Of a stretch of 64,000 nt of DNA, positions 26,134-34,043 are shown one piece after another. Positions within the stretch are counted from its first letter, which is position 1; every line of letters begins with the position of its first letter. This stretch comes from Kocuria rosea subsp. polaris (GTDB taxonomy: Bacteria > Actinomycetota > Actinomycetes > Actinomycetales > Micrococcaceae): assembly GCA_023896275.1 (NCBI GenBank), contig MLDA01000009.1:1-64000 (forward strand), written 5' to 3'. The translations under genes and the position numbers were made by a program. A model generated the notes under the pieces. That model did no database searches, had not been told where the DNA came from, and saw only the letters and a program-made list of their open reading frames with translations.

Positions 26134-27062
26134 TGGGTCACGACCACGGGCACAGCCACGGACTGTCGGGCGGCACCGCGACGGGACGGCATCGGCGCAA
26201 ACTCGTCGCCGTCGTCATCATCACCCTCCTCGGTGTCGTCGCCCAGCTGATCGGCGCGGTGATCTCCGGTTCCCTCTCGCTGCTCGCGGACGCCGGGCAC
26301 ATGCTCTCCGACGCGGCCGGCGTCAGCATCGCGCTGCTGGCCGCCTGGGTCGCGACGCGCCCCGCCACGTCGAAGCGGACGTTCGGCTGGCAGCGGGCCG
26401 AGGTGCTCGCCGCGCTGGCCAACGCGACGATCCTCGTGGTCATCGCCGTCGTCATCACGATCGAGGCGATCGGCCGCTTCGGGCAACCGGCGGACGTCGC
26501 CGCCACTCCCATGCTCATCGCGGCATGCATCGGCCTCACGGCCAACCTGATCAGCCTCGCGATCCTGCACAGCGGCCGCAAGGCGAGCCTGAACCTGCGC
26601 GGGGCCTACCTGGAGGTCCTCGGCGACACCCTCGGCTCGCTCGCCGTCATCGCCGCCGCGATCGTCATCGCACTGACCGGATCCGGGCTGGCCGACCCGA
26701 TCGCCTCCCTCGCGATCGCCGCCATGATCCTGCCGCGCGCCTGGTCCCTCATGCGCGAAGTCGTCGACGTCCTCCTGGAGGCCACTCCGCGGCACGTCGA
26801 CCTCGACGCCGTGCGCGAGCACATCCTCTCGGTCGAAGGCGTCGTGGGCGTACACGACCTGCACGCGTGGACCATCACGTCGGGCGTGCCGGTGTGTTCG
26901 GCGCACATCGTGCTCGACGCCGCCCACTTCTCCGCCGAACGCACGGACGAGGTGCTCGACGCCCTCACCGAGTGCCTCGGCACGCACTTCGACACCGAAC
27001 ACTGCACCTTCCAGCTCGAGCCCGCGGAGCATTCCAGCCACGAGCACCCCCTGCACGACTGA
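26133..27062 (+). CDS. Cation diffusion facilitator (ZitB/CzcD-like metal exporter)
   Basis: A 309-aa inner-membrane antiporter that exports Zn2+, Co2+ or Cd2+ in exchange for protons. The His-rich start MGHDHGHSHG and end EHSSHEHPLHD bind metal. Six helices include LLADAGHMLSDAAGVS (His/Asp of site A in helix 2) and EVLGDTLGSLAV (Asp of helix 5). The cytoplasmic C-terminal domain follows (HVDLDAVREHILSVEGV, then WTITSG). It is coupled to the metallopeptidase gene by a one-base stop/start overlap. Confidence 0.93.
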   Translation: MGHDHGHSHGLSGGTATGRHRRKLVAVVIITLLGVVAQLIGAVISGSLSLLADAGHMLSDAAGVSIALLAAWVATRPATSKRTFGWQRAEVLAALANATILVVIAVVITIEAIGRFGQPADVAATPMLIAACIGLTANLISLAILHSGRKASLNLRGAYLEVLGDTLGSLAVIAAAIVIALTGSGLADPIASLAIAAMILPRAWSLMREVVDVLLEATPRHVDLDAVREHILSVEGVVGVHDLHAWTITSGVPVCSAHIVLDAAHFSAERTDEVLDALTECLGTHFDTEHCTFQLEPAEHSSHEHPLHD

Positions 27063-27270
27063 CGATGCCGCGGCACCTGCCGCCACGTCGTCGTATATTC
27101 CCCCGCAGGAATGACACGAATGTGATTAGTGGGGTTTATGTGAATCCTGTTGCTCATGGGAGCCAGGTGCCCTATTCTCACAGTTGGTGCGCCACCGCGG
27201 TGCGCCCCGCCGAACCCGAGCTCGGGGACGGATCCGGACCCGCATCTGCACTCATTCGTGAGGATCATCC

Positions 27271-28914
27271 ATGGCCCAGCGGCACTCCCTGCCCGTCGCC
27301 TTCTGCGCGCTCGCCCTCGTTGCGGGCGCCTCCCTCAGCGGTACGACGGCGTCTGCGTCCCCCCAGACGGGGCAGCTCGCCTCGCTTCTCGGCACCTCAC
27401 TCCCGGCCTCGCCCGCCTCGGCAGCCAAGCTGCCCACGACGGCGGAGGTCAAGGCCGCGAAGGAGGACCCCGCCGCGCTGCAGGCCATGATCGAGCGGGT
27501 CGAGTCGCTGATCTTCGACGCCAGCCACCGCGTCGCCGCGGCCGAAGTCGCCGCTCTGAGCGACCAGGAGTCCGCGACCGCCGCGCAGGAGGTCCTCGCC
27601 GAGCGCAACGCCGCCGCCGAGGACGCCCGCCGGAACGCGAAGGCCGCCAAGAAGTACTACGAGGAGAGCCAGGAGGCCGTCGGCCAGCTCGCCGGCGACC
27701 TCTACCGCAACGCCGGGGTGAACCCCGCCGTGTCCGCGCTGCTGACCCAGAGCGATTCCAACGACGTCCTCTACAAGACGTCCACCATGACCGCGCTCGC
27801 CTCCAACCGCGCCCGCACGCTGGCCACGGCCGACGAGGCCGCGAACCTCTGGTCGGCGTGGAAGGACTACGCCGCGGCGTGCGAGCAGGCCGCCGAGGAG
27901 GCCGCCGGCATCAGCGCGGCCGCGCTCGAAGAGGCCGAACGCGAGCAGGCCAGCTACGAGGCCGCCCTGGCGGAACAGGAACGCAGCCGCGACGAACTGG
28001 TCGGCCAGCTCGCCACGCTCCGCGAGACGACCGCCCGCGAAGAGGCCGAGCGCATCGAGGCCCGCGAAGCTGAGGAGCGCGAACAGCGGCTTGCGCAGGC
28101 CCGCGAGCAGGCTCCGGAGATCGCCCCCGCCGCCGTGCCCGAGCCCGCCGCCGAGGCACCAGCGGTGCCGACCCCTCCGCCGGCGGTCCCCGACAGCGAG
28201 CCGGCTCCCAGCGTGATCACGCGCCCGACGCCGACGAAGACTCCGGCTCCGGCTCCGACGCAGGCACCCGCCCCCGAAGTTGCCCCGGCACCGACGCAGA
28301 CCGCGACGCCGAAGCCGGCCCCCACGAAGACGGCAACACCCAAGCCGAGCCCCACCAAGACGGCCGCACCGAAGCCGGCCCCGACCAAGACCGCGACCCC
28401 TCAGCCCAAGCCGACCAAGACGGCGACGCCGGCTCCCGCGCCGACCCGGACTGCCGCTCCGGCACCGGCACCCAAGCCGAAGCCGAAGCCTGCTCCCACT
28501 CAGGCACCCGCACCGGCGCCCGCGCCGGGTTCGGGAAGCTCGGCCTACGAGCCGGCCATCTCGTGGGCCCTCAACATCGCCAACGACAACCGCTACACGT
28601 ACCTCTACGGCGGCAACCCGCCCTGGCAGTTCGACTGCTCGCTGTTCACGCAGTCCGCCTTCCGGCAGGGCGGGGTCTCGCTGCCGCGCACGTCGACGCA
28701 GCAGTACCACTCCGCGCCCGTCAAGGTCCCGCTGAGCCAGCTCAAGCGCGGCGACCTCGTGTTCTCCACCTCCAACGGCGGCAGCTCCTTCTACCACGTG
28801 GCCATTTACCTGGGCAACGGTCAAGTCGTGCACGCCCGCAACCCGAGCGCCGGCATCTCCGTGACGCCGCTGAGCTGGGTCAACAACATCCACTCGTACG
28901 GCGTTCGCTACTGA
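27271..28914 (+). CDS. Secreted NlpC/P60 peptidoglycan hydrolase with coiled coil and PTKTA-repeat linker
   Basis: A 547-aa exported cell-wall endopeptidase (RipA/CwlO type). The signal peptide is residues 1-30 (cleavage after TASA). A long helical coiled coil spans about 60-290 with very high Ala/Glu content, followed by a Pro/Thr/Lys linker (about 300-425) built on a repeat close to PAPTKTATPK. The C-terminal NlpC/P60 domain (about 430-547) has Cys456 in FDCSLFTQ, His509 in YHVAIYLG and His521 in VVHARNP. The usual Gly after CS is Leu. It hydrolyses D-Glu-mDAP/Lys links, probably at division, and is kept closed by the coiled coil. Good ribosome site GTGAGGATC. Confidence 0.92.
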   Translation: MAQRHSLPVAFCALALVAGASLSGTTASASPQTGQLASLLGTSLPASPASAAKLPTTAEVKAAKEDPAALQAMIERVESLIFDASHRVAAAEVAALSDQESATAAQEVLAERNAAAEDARRNAKAAKKYYEESQEAVGQLAGDLYRNAGVNPAVSALLTQSDSNDVLYKTSTMTALASNRARTLATADEAANLWSAWKDYAAACEQAAEEAAGISAAALEEAEREQASYEAALAEQERSRDELVGQLATLRETTAREEAERIEAREAEEREQRLAQAREQAPEIAPAAVPEPAAEAPAVPTPPPAVPDSEPAPSVITRPTPTKTPAPAPTQAPAPEVAPAPTQTATPKPAPTKTATPKPSPTKTAAPKPAPTKTATPQPKPTKTATPAPAPTRTAAPAPAPKPKPKPAPTQAPAPAPAPGSGSSAYEPAISWALNIANDNRYTYLYGGNPPWQFDCSLFTQSAFRQGGVSLPRTSTQQYHSAPVKVPLSQLKRGDLVFSTSNGGSSFYHVAIYLGNGQVVHARNPSAGISVTPLSWVNNIHSYGVRY

Positions 28915-28924
28915 TCGTCCGAAG

Positions 28925-30070
28925 TCAGCGACTCCGCCGCGGCGACATCGTGAAGGTGCGCGCGACGGCGTCGTGCACGCTGGGCAGAGTTGCGACCGCG
29001 CTCAGCAGCCGGTTGCGCGCAGGCAGCAGCGGGCCGGGCACCGACCGGCCAAGCGCCATGTTCAGGTGAGCCTGCCGCGCGGCCACTTGGGCCGCCCGGC
29101 GGCGGGCGGCGCTGTAGACGGCGAGGCCGCGGCCGGCGTCGTGCCCGCCCATTTGTTCGACCACCCGCGGGACAAGCATCGCCACGTCGAGCCAGCCAAG
29201 GTTCATCCCCTGCCCGCCGATCGGGCTGATCTCGTGGGCAGCGTCCCCGACCAGTGCCACCGGACCGGCGACGAACCGCTCCGCGATGCGGCGGCGCACG
29301 CCGAAGGCGCTGAGCATCGAGTTCGATGCCGGGTCGAGAACCACACCGGTACGCCGGCGCACCGCCGCGACCAGGGAGCCTGCGTCCGGCTCCGTCACGC
29401 GGCGGCCGGTCCGGACCACCCAGCGCCGCGTCCCGCCGGGCAGCGGGAAGGATTCGACGACGCCCTCGGCCTCCAGATACAGCACCGCGCGCGCGTCGGG
29501 GGCCCCGCCGTCGTCGTGCTCACCGAAGTCACCCATGACGTACGCGTCCGGGTAGGTGCGCACCGGGGCCGCGATCCCCGCCGCGTCGCGGACCGCGCTC
29601 CGCGCACCGTCCGCCCCCACAACGAACCCGGCCGTGATCTCGCCACGGCTCGTCCGCAGCACGGCACCGGCCGCGTTCTGCCGGAGCCCCATCACTTCCA
29701 CACCGCGGCGTAGATCCGCGCCGGCGCGCTCGAGGTGGCGCTCGAGGATCCGTTCGGTCTCCGCCTGCGGGACCGAGAGCACAAACGGGTACGGCCCCGG
29801 CACCGTTGCGAAGGACAGCTCCGCGAGCCGTCGACCACCGCAGCGCGCCTCCCCGCCGGGGATACGGACACCCGCGGCGAGCAAGTCGGAAGCAACCCCG
29901 GCCGACTCGAGTGCCGCCAACGCCGGCGGATGGATGCCGATCGCGCGGGAGTGGCCGCTGCGCCGCTCGCGCCGCTCCAGCACGACGACGTCGGCCCCGG
30001 CCCGCGCCAGCAGGAGGCCGGCGAAGAGCCCCACCGGCCCCGCGCCGACGACGGCGACTCTCTCACCCAC
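28925..30070 (-). CDS. FAD-dependent monooxygenase of type III PKS cluster
   Basis: A 381-aa flavoprotein hydroxylase of the PHBH/UbiH family. The dinucleotide fold VAVVGAGPVGLFAGLLLARA opens the protein, the DG motif is GADGARSAVRDAAGI and the second FAD motif is GDAAHEISPIGGQGMNLG. It is the third gene of a three-gene unit and overlaps the methyltransferase gene by 8 bp. By analogy with SrsC it would hydroxylate an alkylresorcinol ring on its way to a quinone. No signal peptide. The end of the protein is Arg-rich (RTFTMSPRRSR). Confidence 0.85.
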   Translation of the reverse strand: MGERVAVVGAGPVGLFAGLLLARAGADVVVLERRERRSGHSRAIGIHPPALAALESAGVASDLLAAGVRIPGGEARCGGRRLAELSFATVPGPYPFVLSVPQAETERILERHLERAGADLRRGVEVMGLRQNAAGAVLRTSRGEITAGFVVGADGARSAVRDAAGIAAPVRTYPDAYVMGDFGEHDDGGAPDARAVLYLEAEGVVESFPLPGGTRRWVVRTGRRVTEPDAGSLVAAVRRRTGVVLDPASNSMLSAFGVRRRIAERFVAGPVALVGDAAHEISPIGGQGMNLGWLDVAMLVPRVVEQMGGHDAGRGLAVYSAARRRAAQVAARQAHLNMALGRSVPGPLLPARNRLLSAVATLPSVHDAVARTFTMSPRRSR

Positions 30071-30749
30071 GGCGGATCAGGAGATGGCGGAACGGACCCT
30101 GGGGCTCGACCCGCCACCCGCCGGGCACGGCCTCGCGCAGCTCGTCCGCCCGGTAGCTGCGCCGGATCGACGTCAGCCCGTCTTCGCGGATGAAGGAGGC
30201 CGGCAGCGGCAGGGTGGCGGCCGAGAACAGCGCGTAGCCGACGCGGGTGCGCGCGATGTCGCTATGCACCACGAGGCGGTCGGCGAGCGCCTCCGAGTCA
30301 GCCAGCAGCCCGGCCAACTGCGCGGCATCCAGGTGGTGCAGCAGGTGGTTGGAGGTGACGACGTCGTACCGGGCGCCCTCGGCGACCAGGTCGGCAGTGT
30401 GTGCGCGGCGCAGGCTCACACCAGGCACCGGCGGCAGCGAGCGCATGAAAGCGTCGGCGCGTTCGTCGGGATCGATCGCGGTGATCTCGAGCGCGAGCCC
30501 CTCGCGCGCGGCCCAGCGCGCGAAGGCGCGCGGAATGTCGCCGGCGCCCGAGCCGACGTCGAGCAGGGTGGTGGTCCGCGTCGTCGCGAGCGCGGGGCGG
30601 ATGTGGCGCACCCACGTGCGGCGCCACCCGGAGACCGCCGCGTTGACGAGCCTGAACTGCCGGTAGGTGTTCGCGAGCCGGACGGGATCGCAGTCGGCCC
30701 GGTCCATCTGCTCGACGGCGTGCGCATCCCGGCGGGCGAGGAAGTCCAT
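30063..30749 (-). CDS. SAM-dependent methyltransferase of type III PKS cluster
   Basis: A 228-aa class I methyltransferase. The SAM loop is LLDVGSGAGDIPRAFARW (about residues 70-87), with the acidic second strand ITAIDPDERAD and post-motif DVVTSNHLLHHL. It starts immediately after the PKS stop (30750) and overlaps the monooxygenase gene by 8 bp. In the srs pathway the methyltransferase (SrsB) O-methylates the ring, but that enzyme is a membrane ICMT-type protein; this one is soluble and of UbiE-like type, so the chemistry is similar only by position. Confidence 0.85.
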   Translation of the reverse strand: MDFLARRDAHAVEQMDRADCDPVRLANTYRQFRLVNAAVSGWRRTWVRHIRPALATTRTTTLLDVGSGAGDIPRAFARWAAREGLALEITAIDPDERADAFMRSLPPVPGVSLRRAHTADLVAEGARYDVVTSNHLLHHLDAAQLAGLLADSEALADRLVVHSDIARTRVGYALFSAATLPLPASFIREDGLTSIRRSYRADELREAVPGGWRVEPQGPFRHLLIRRG

Positions 30750-31925
30750 TCAGGCGGTGACCTTGGTGAAGAGTGCGGTCTCCACGGTCAAGCCCGGCCC
30801 GAACGCCATCGCGCAGACCCGCGACGCCCCGGCGGGCCGCTCTTCGACGGACGCGCCGGCGTCGTTCGCCGCGGCGTCGGGCAGCTCGAGGATGTTCTTG
30901 AGGACGAACATGACGGTCGCGCTGCTCATGTTGCCGTAGTCGCGCAGGGTCTGCCGCGCGGGAACCAGCTGCTCGTCGCCGAGCCGGAGGCGCGCCTGGA
31001 CCTTGTCAAGGATGCTGCGCCCGCCCGGGTGGATGCCCCAGTGCTCGATGTCGTGGTAGTCGAGTCCGCGCAAGGTCTCGTCGCGCTCGAGCAGCGGGGC
31101 GAGCGCGCCGACGATGTGGTCGTCGATGATGTGCGGGACGTAATTGCCGAGCACCATCTCGAAGCCCTCGTCGCCGATGTTCCACGCCATCGACTCCTCC
31201 CCCACGGGCGTAAGCGTGGTCTCGAAGAAGTCGAGTGAGAGATGCGGGCGCGACGGCGGGGCGAGGTCCGGGCGCGCGGAGATCACGGCCGCGGCCGCGC
31301 CGTCGGCGAAGAGGGACGTGCCGACGATCGTGTCGGGGTCGTTCGAGCTGCGCACGTGCAACGAGCAGAGCTCCGCGCTCACGACCAGGACGACGGCGTC
31401 GGGGTCGGCGTCGCAGAAGGACTTGGCCGCCCGCAGCGCCGGGAAGGCGGCGTAGCAGCCCATAAATCCGAGGTGGTAGCGCTGGGCGGCGGGGCGCAGG
31501 CCGAGCTCGCGGACGATCTTGTAGTCCGGCCCCGGGTTGAAGAAGCCGGTGCAGGAGACGGTGACGACGTGGGTGACGTCGTCGGGTCCGATCCCGTCCG
31601 CTGCGTCAAGCGCCCGCCGCGCGGCGTCGACGAAGAGGACCGAACCGGCCTCCGCGTAGACCTCGTTGCGCGCTTTAGTGCCCGGGCTCAGGATCTCCAG
31701 CTTCGCCGCATCGAAGAAGACCGGGTCCTCAGCCCGCTGCTCGAGCGTGAGTTCGTCTACCGCTGTGTAGCGGGTCTCGATGCCGGACGAGTCGAACGCC
31801 GCGGTGACGAGCCGCTGGCCGAGCCGGGTCAGGCCGGGCTGCGCCGCGAAGACGTCGCGCACCACGGACTGGACCATGACGGTGGAAGGGACGGCGGTTT
31901 CAAGCGACCTCATCAGCGCTGTCAT
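30750..31925 (-). CDS. Type III polyketide synthase
   Basis: A 391-aa chalcone/stilbene-synthase-family enzyme that condenses malonyl-CoA onto a starter thioester. The catalytic triad is complete: Cys157 in GFMGCYAAFPA, His299 in HWGIHPGG and Asn332 in DYGNMSSAT. The family signature GPGLTVETALF is near the end. Product is probably a long-chain alkylresorcinol or pyrone (inference from the two downstream tailoring genes). I start at the ATG at 31925 (MTALMRSLETA); an ATG twelve codons upstream (31961) is possible. It heads a tight operon with the methyltransferase and monooxygenase. Confidence 0.93.
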   Translation of the reverse strand: MTALMRSLETAVPSTVMVQSVVRDVFAAQPGLTRLGQRLVTAAFDSSGIETRYTAVDELTLEQRAEDPVFFDAAKLEILSPGTKARNEVYAEAGSVLFVDAARRALDAADGIGPDDVTHVVTVSCTGFFNPGPDYKIVRELGLRPAAQRYHLGFMGCYAAFPALRAAKSFCDADPDAVVLVVSAELCSLHVRSSNDPDTIVGTSLFADGAAAAVISARPDLAPPSRPHLSLDFFETTLTPVGEESMAWNIGDEGFEMVLGNYVPHIIDDHIVGALAPLLERDETLRGLDYHDIEHWGIHPGGRSILDKVQARLRLGDEQLVPARQTLRDYGNMSSATVMFVLKNILELPDAAANDAGASVEERPAGASRVCAMAFGPGLTVETALFTKVTA

Positions 31926-32094
31926 AAGCCCATTCTTAGGGCAGACGCCGAGCAAAGACAACAGAGGGCGCCGCCCGAACCCCTAAATAAGCGACATTCC
32001 TTGTCAGCTCCCAGGTTCGCGCAGCGCCCTCCTCGCCGCCGCCTGGGCCATGTTGCACAAGGGACAATGGCGACGCGCGCGCGACGCTTGAAGT

Positions 32095-32628
32095 GTGGCG
32101 CGTACCAGGAGCTCCGAAGAGGCTCGGGCTGTGATTGGCCCGTAGTTCCCGGTGGAGAAGGCGACGGGCTGACCGCCCAAGGATCGCCGGATGCTGGTCG
32201 AGGCGAGAGCGTGGCGCTACCTGGCTGGTGCGCCGTGGCTGGATGTCCCTGAGGGGTTCGGGAACTGGAACACGGCCGACAAGAACTCCAAGCGGTTGGC
32301 CGAACACGTCGTCTGGATGCGGGTGCTCGAGAAAGTCCAGTCGATCGTGCGCGTGCATCAGCACGGAGCCACCTGATCACGTGCTCGGGCGCTCCCGCGG
32401 CGGGTTGGCGACCTAGAACCACGCGGTCTGCGATGGCAAAGGCTACCCCTCAAAGACGAACCGAGCATGCCTGCGGGAACGGGACATCTGTGCGAGGATC
32501 CCAGAACGCGACGACCAGATCGCCCACCGCCGCAGGCATCCCGGTCGGCCGATCGACTTCGGTGACGCCCAGCGCGTCCGCTACCACGCAGCCATCGGCC
32601 TCACCGCGACTCTCCAGTGGGTCTGGTA
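32095..32628 (+). pseudogene. Degenerate IS5-family transposase
   Basis: A broken DDE transposase readable only with corrections. From GTG 32095 it reads RTRSSEEARAVIGP, an in-frame TAG (32143), FPVEKATG, TGA (32170), PPKDRRMLVEARAWRYLAG then WLDVPEGFGNWNT, which is a standard IS5 N-terminus. After EKVQ it jumps to IVRVHQHGAT, losing the segment that would carry DWTVSVDST. A frameshift leads to LGRSRGGLAT, TAG (32414), NHAVCDGKG, then GYPSKTNRACLRERDICARI, then YHAAIGLTATLQW. At least three internal segments are missing. Terminal inverted repeats are not evident. It is clearly dead. Confidence 0.85.
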
Positions 32629-32672
32629 GCAAGCCTGAATCAAGGCCTGCCTCACGTCCCGATCCGAACTGT

Positions 32673-33278
32673 TCACTGCTCCGCTCGAAAGTTGACCCCG
32701 ACCCGCTCGCCTTGCGAGAAGTAGTGCCGGAACGTGTAGTACATCGGCTTCCAGACATCCAAGTCGACGTGTGAGGTTCCCGGCACCGCTAGCTTCTGAT
32801 GCACGTGTGTGCGCAGGACCTTCGCATGGACGATGGTGGCGTTCCCTTCCTCGTCCAACGGCGTCATGTTCGTGACACGAGCTTCCATCTGGACGGGGCA
32901 TTCGGCGATCCGCGGGGGCAGTACGATCCCGCTTGGCCGTGGAGTGAACCCGCCGAGCGTCCACTTGTCCGGCTCATACCTGTACTTTTCCCGCTTGAGT
33001 GACGGGACTTCAGCAGTCCCCGTCGTCTCGGCGATCCTCTCGATTGATTCCCACAGCCCGGCGTCGGGCAGGTTGATAACCAGCTCGCCGTTCTCGCGTA
33101 GATTGCCCACCGCTTGGCCCAAGTTGCTCAGTCCCAAGACGTAAGTGTCATCCAAAACCCAGGCTGAGGAGATGGGCGTGATGTTAGCCGTTTCATCGCC
33201 GGGCTTCGCCGTGGTGAGCAGGGCCACGGGGGTGCCGAAGTAGAACACGGAGGGTTCGATCGCCAGAGTCGAGTTCAT
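32673..33278 (-). CDS. Flavin reductase family protein
   Basis: A 201-aa protein with the flavin-reductase-like split-barrel FMN-binding domain: FGTPVALLTT, then NITPISSAWVLDD, then YVLGLS and NLRENGELVINLPD. The family reduces flavin with NAD(P)H or binds FMN for partner oxygenases. The ending CPVQMEARVTNMTPLDEEGN followed by HVHQKL is typical. It is divergent from the ArsR-like regulator gene, which is probably its repressor, and next to the transposase relic. Its base composition looks less GC-biased than neighbouring genes. No partner oxygenase lies beside it. Confidence 0.88.
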   Translation of the reverse strand: MNSTLAIEPSVFYFGTPVALLTTAKPGDETANITPISSAWVLDDTYVLGLSNLGQAVGNLRENGELVINLPDAGLWESIERIAETTGTAEVPSLKREKYRYEPDKWTLGGFTPRPSGIVLPPRIAECPVQMEARVTNMTPLDEEGNATIVHAKVLRTHVHQKLAVPGTSHVDLDVWKPMYYTFRHYFSQGERVGVNFRAEQ

Positions 33279-33301
33279 GAGGTCCAGTCTGTGGTGCGAA
33301 C

Positions 33302-33321
33302 TGTTCGGGCTGGACCGAACA
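33302..33321. promoter_or_regulatory. Inverted-repeat operator between flavin reductase and ArsR-like genes
   Basis: TGTTCGG-GCTGGA-CCGAACA, perfect 7-bp arms and 6-bp spacer, lying in the 66-bp gap between the two divergent starts. It could let the regulator control both genes. Confidence 0.65.
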
Positions 33322-33344
33322 ATGCTGGCGATAAAATTCTCGGC

Positions 33345-34034
33345 ATGGAGGGGACGAGTAGCCCGGAATTGGCGGCAACGGCCGCCGTCTTCGCCAACGA
33401 AGCTCGCGCGTCGATGCTGTTACTCATGCTTGACGGAAGGGCATGGACGCTCACTGAACTGTCCAAGGCCGCCAACATCGCTCGGTCGTCAGCGAGCGAG
33501 CACGCCGACAAACTGTTCGACGCTGGTCTCATCGAAGAAGTGCGGCAGGGACGACACCGCTACCTCCGGCTCGCTGGCACCCAAGCTGCTGACCTAGTCG
33601 AGTCCCTCGCAGCATTCTCCGGTCGCGTCCGGCCTGCCAAGCAGTCGCTCGACGCCCAACATCGTGACCGCGCTATCAGGGATGCTCGTACCTGCTACCG
33701 CCATCTCGCAGGCAAACTCGGCGTTGCACTCACCGACGGCATGCACGCGAAGGGCTTCATCGAGTCCGATTTCTCGCTCACCCAGCCGGGACGAGCCTGG
33801 TTGGCTTCTCTCGGGATCGACCTGCCGAAGCATCCGAGGCGGGCTCTCACTCGTCCGTGCCTCGATTGGACGGAACGACGCGAGCACCTAGCCGGGCTGG
33901 CCGCCGACATGCTGCTCGCGACGTTCAAGGAGAACGCATGGGTCGAACTCGTTCCATCCAACACTCGCGCCGTGCGTCTCACCGCAGCGGGACGGGAAGG
34001 TCTCGCGGACCTGCTTCCGGTAGACCCCTTTTAG
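33345..34034 (+). CDS. ArsR-like winged-helix regulator
   Basis: A 229-aa regulator. The N-terminal HTH runs AVFANEARASMLLLMLDGRA, LTELSKAANIARSSASEHAD and KLFDAGLIEEVRQGRHRYLRL, which is the ArsR fold. A long C-terminal part of about 140 residues has no ligand motif I recognise, but contains a second wHTH-like end (FSLTQPGRAWLASLGI). I start at the ATG at 33345 because the upstream GTG at 33291 would place the operator inside the coding region. It is divergent from the flavin reductase and 9 bp from the convergent stress-protein gene. Confidence 0.82.
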   Translation: MEGTSSPELAATAAVFANEARASMLLLMLDGRAWTLTELSKAANIARSSASEHADKLFDAGLIEEVRQGRHRYLRLAGTQAADLVESLAAFSGRVRPAKQSLDAQHRDRAIRDARTCYRHLAGKLGVALTDGMHAKGFIESDFSLTQPGRAWLASLGIDLPKHPRRALTRPCLDWTERREHLAGLAADMLLATFKENAWVELVPSNTRAVRLTAAGREGLADLLPVDPF

Positions 34035-34043
34035 CAACACGCC

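Noticed and set aside
27063-27270. Possible c-di-AMP (ydaO-type) riboswitch upstream of the NlpC/P60 gene
   Set aside because: The gap is too short and only a small GCCGAACCCGAGCTC-like piece resembles the motif; the conserved core segments are missing.
27271-28914. CRISPR-like repeats
   Set aside because: The repeats are in-frame Pro/Thr/Lys codons within a gene, with no spacers of fixed length. No cas genes occur in the window.
31926-32094. Inverted repeats flanking the transposase relic
   Set aside because: I compared the bases before 32095 with those after 32628 and found no convincing terminal inverted repeat or target duplication.
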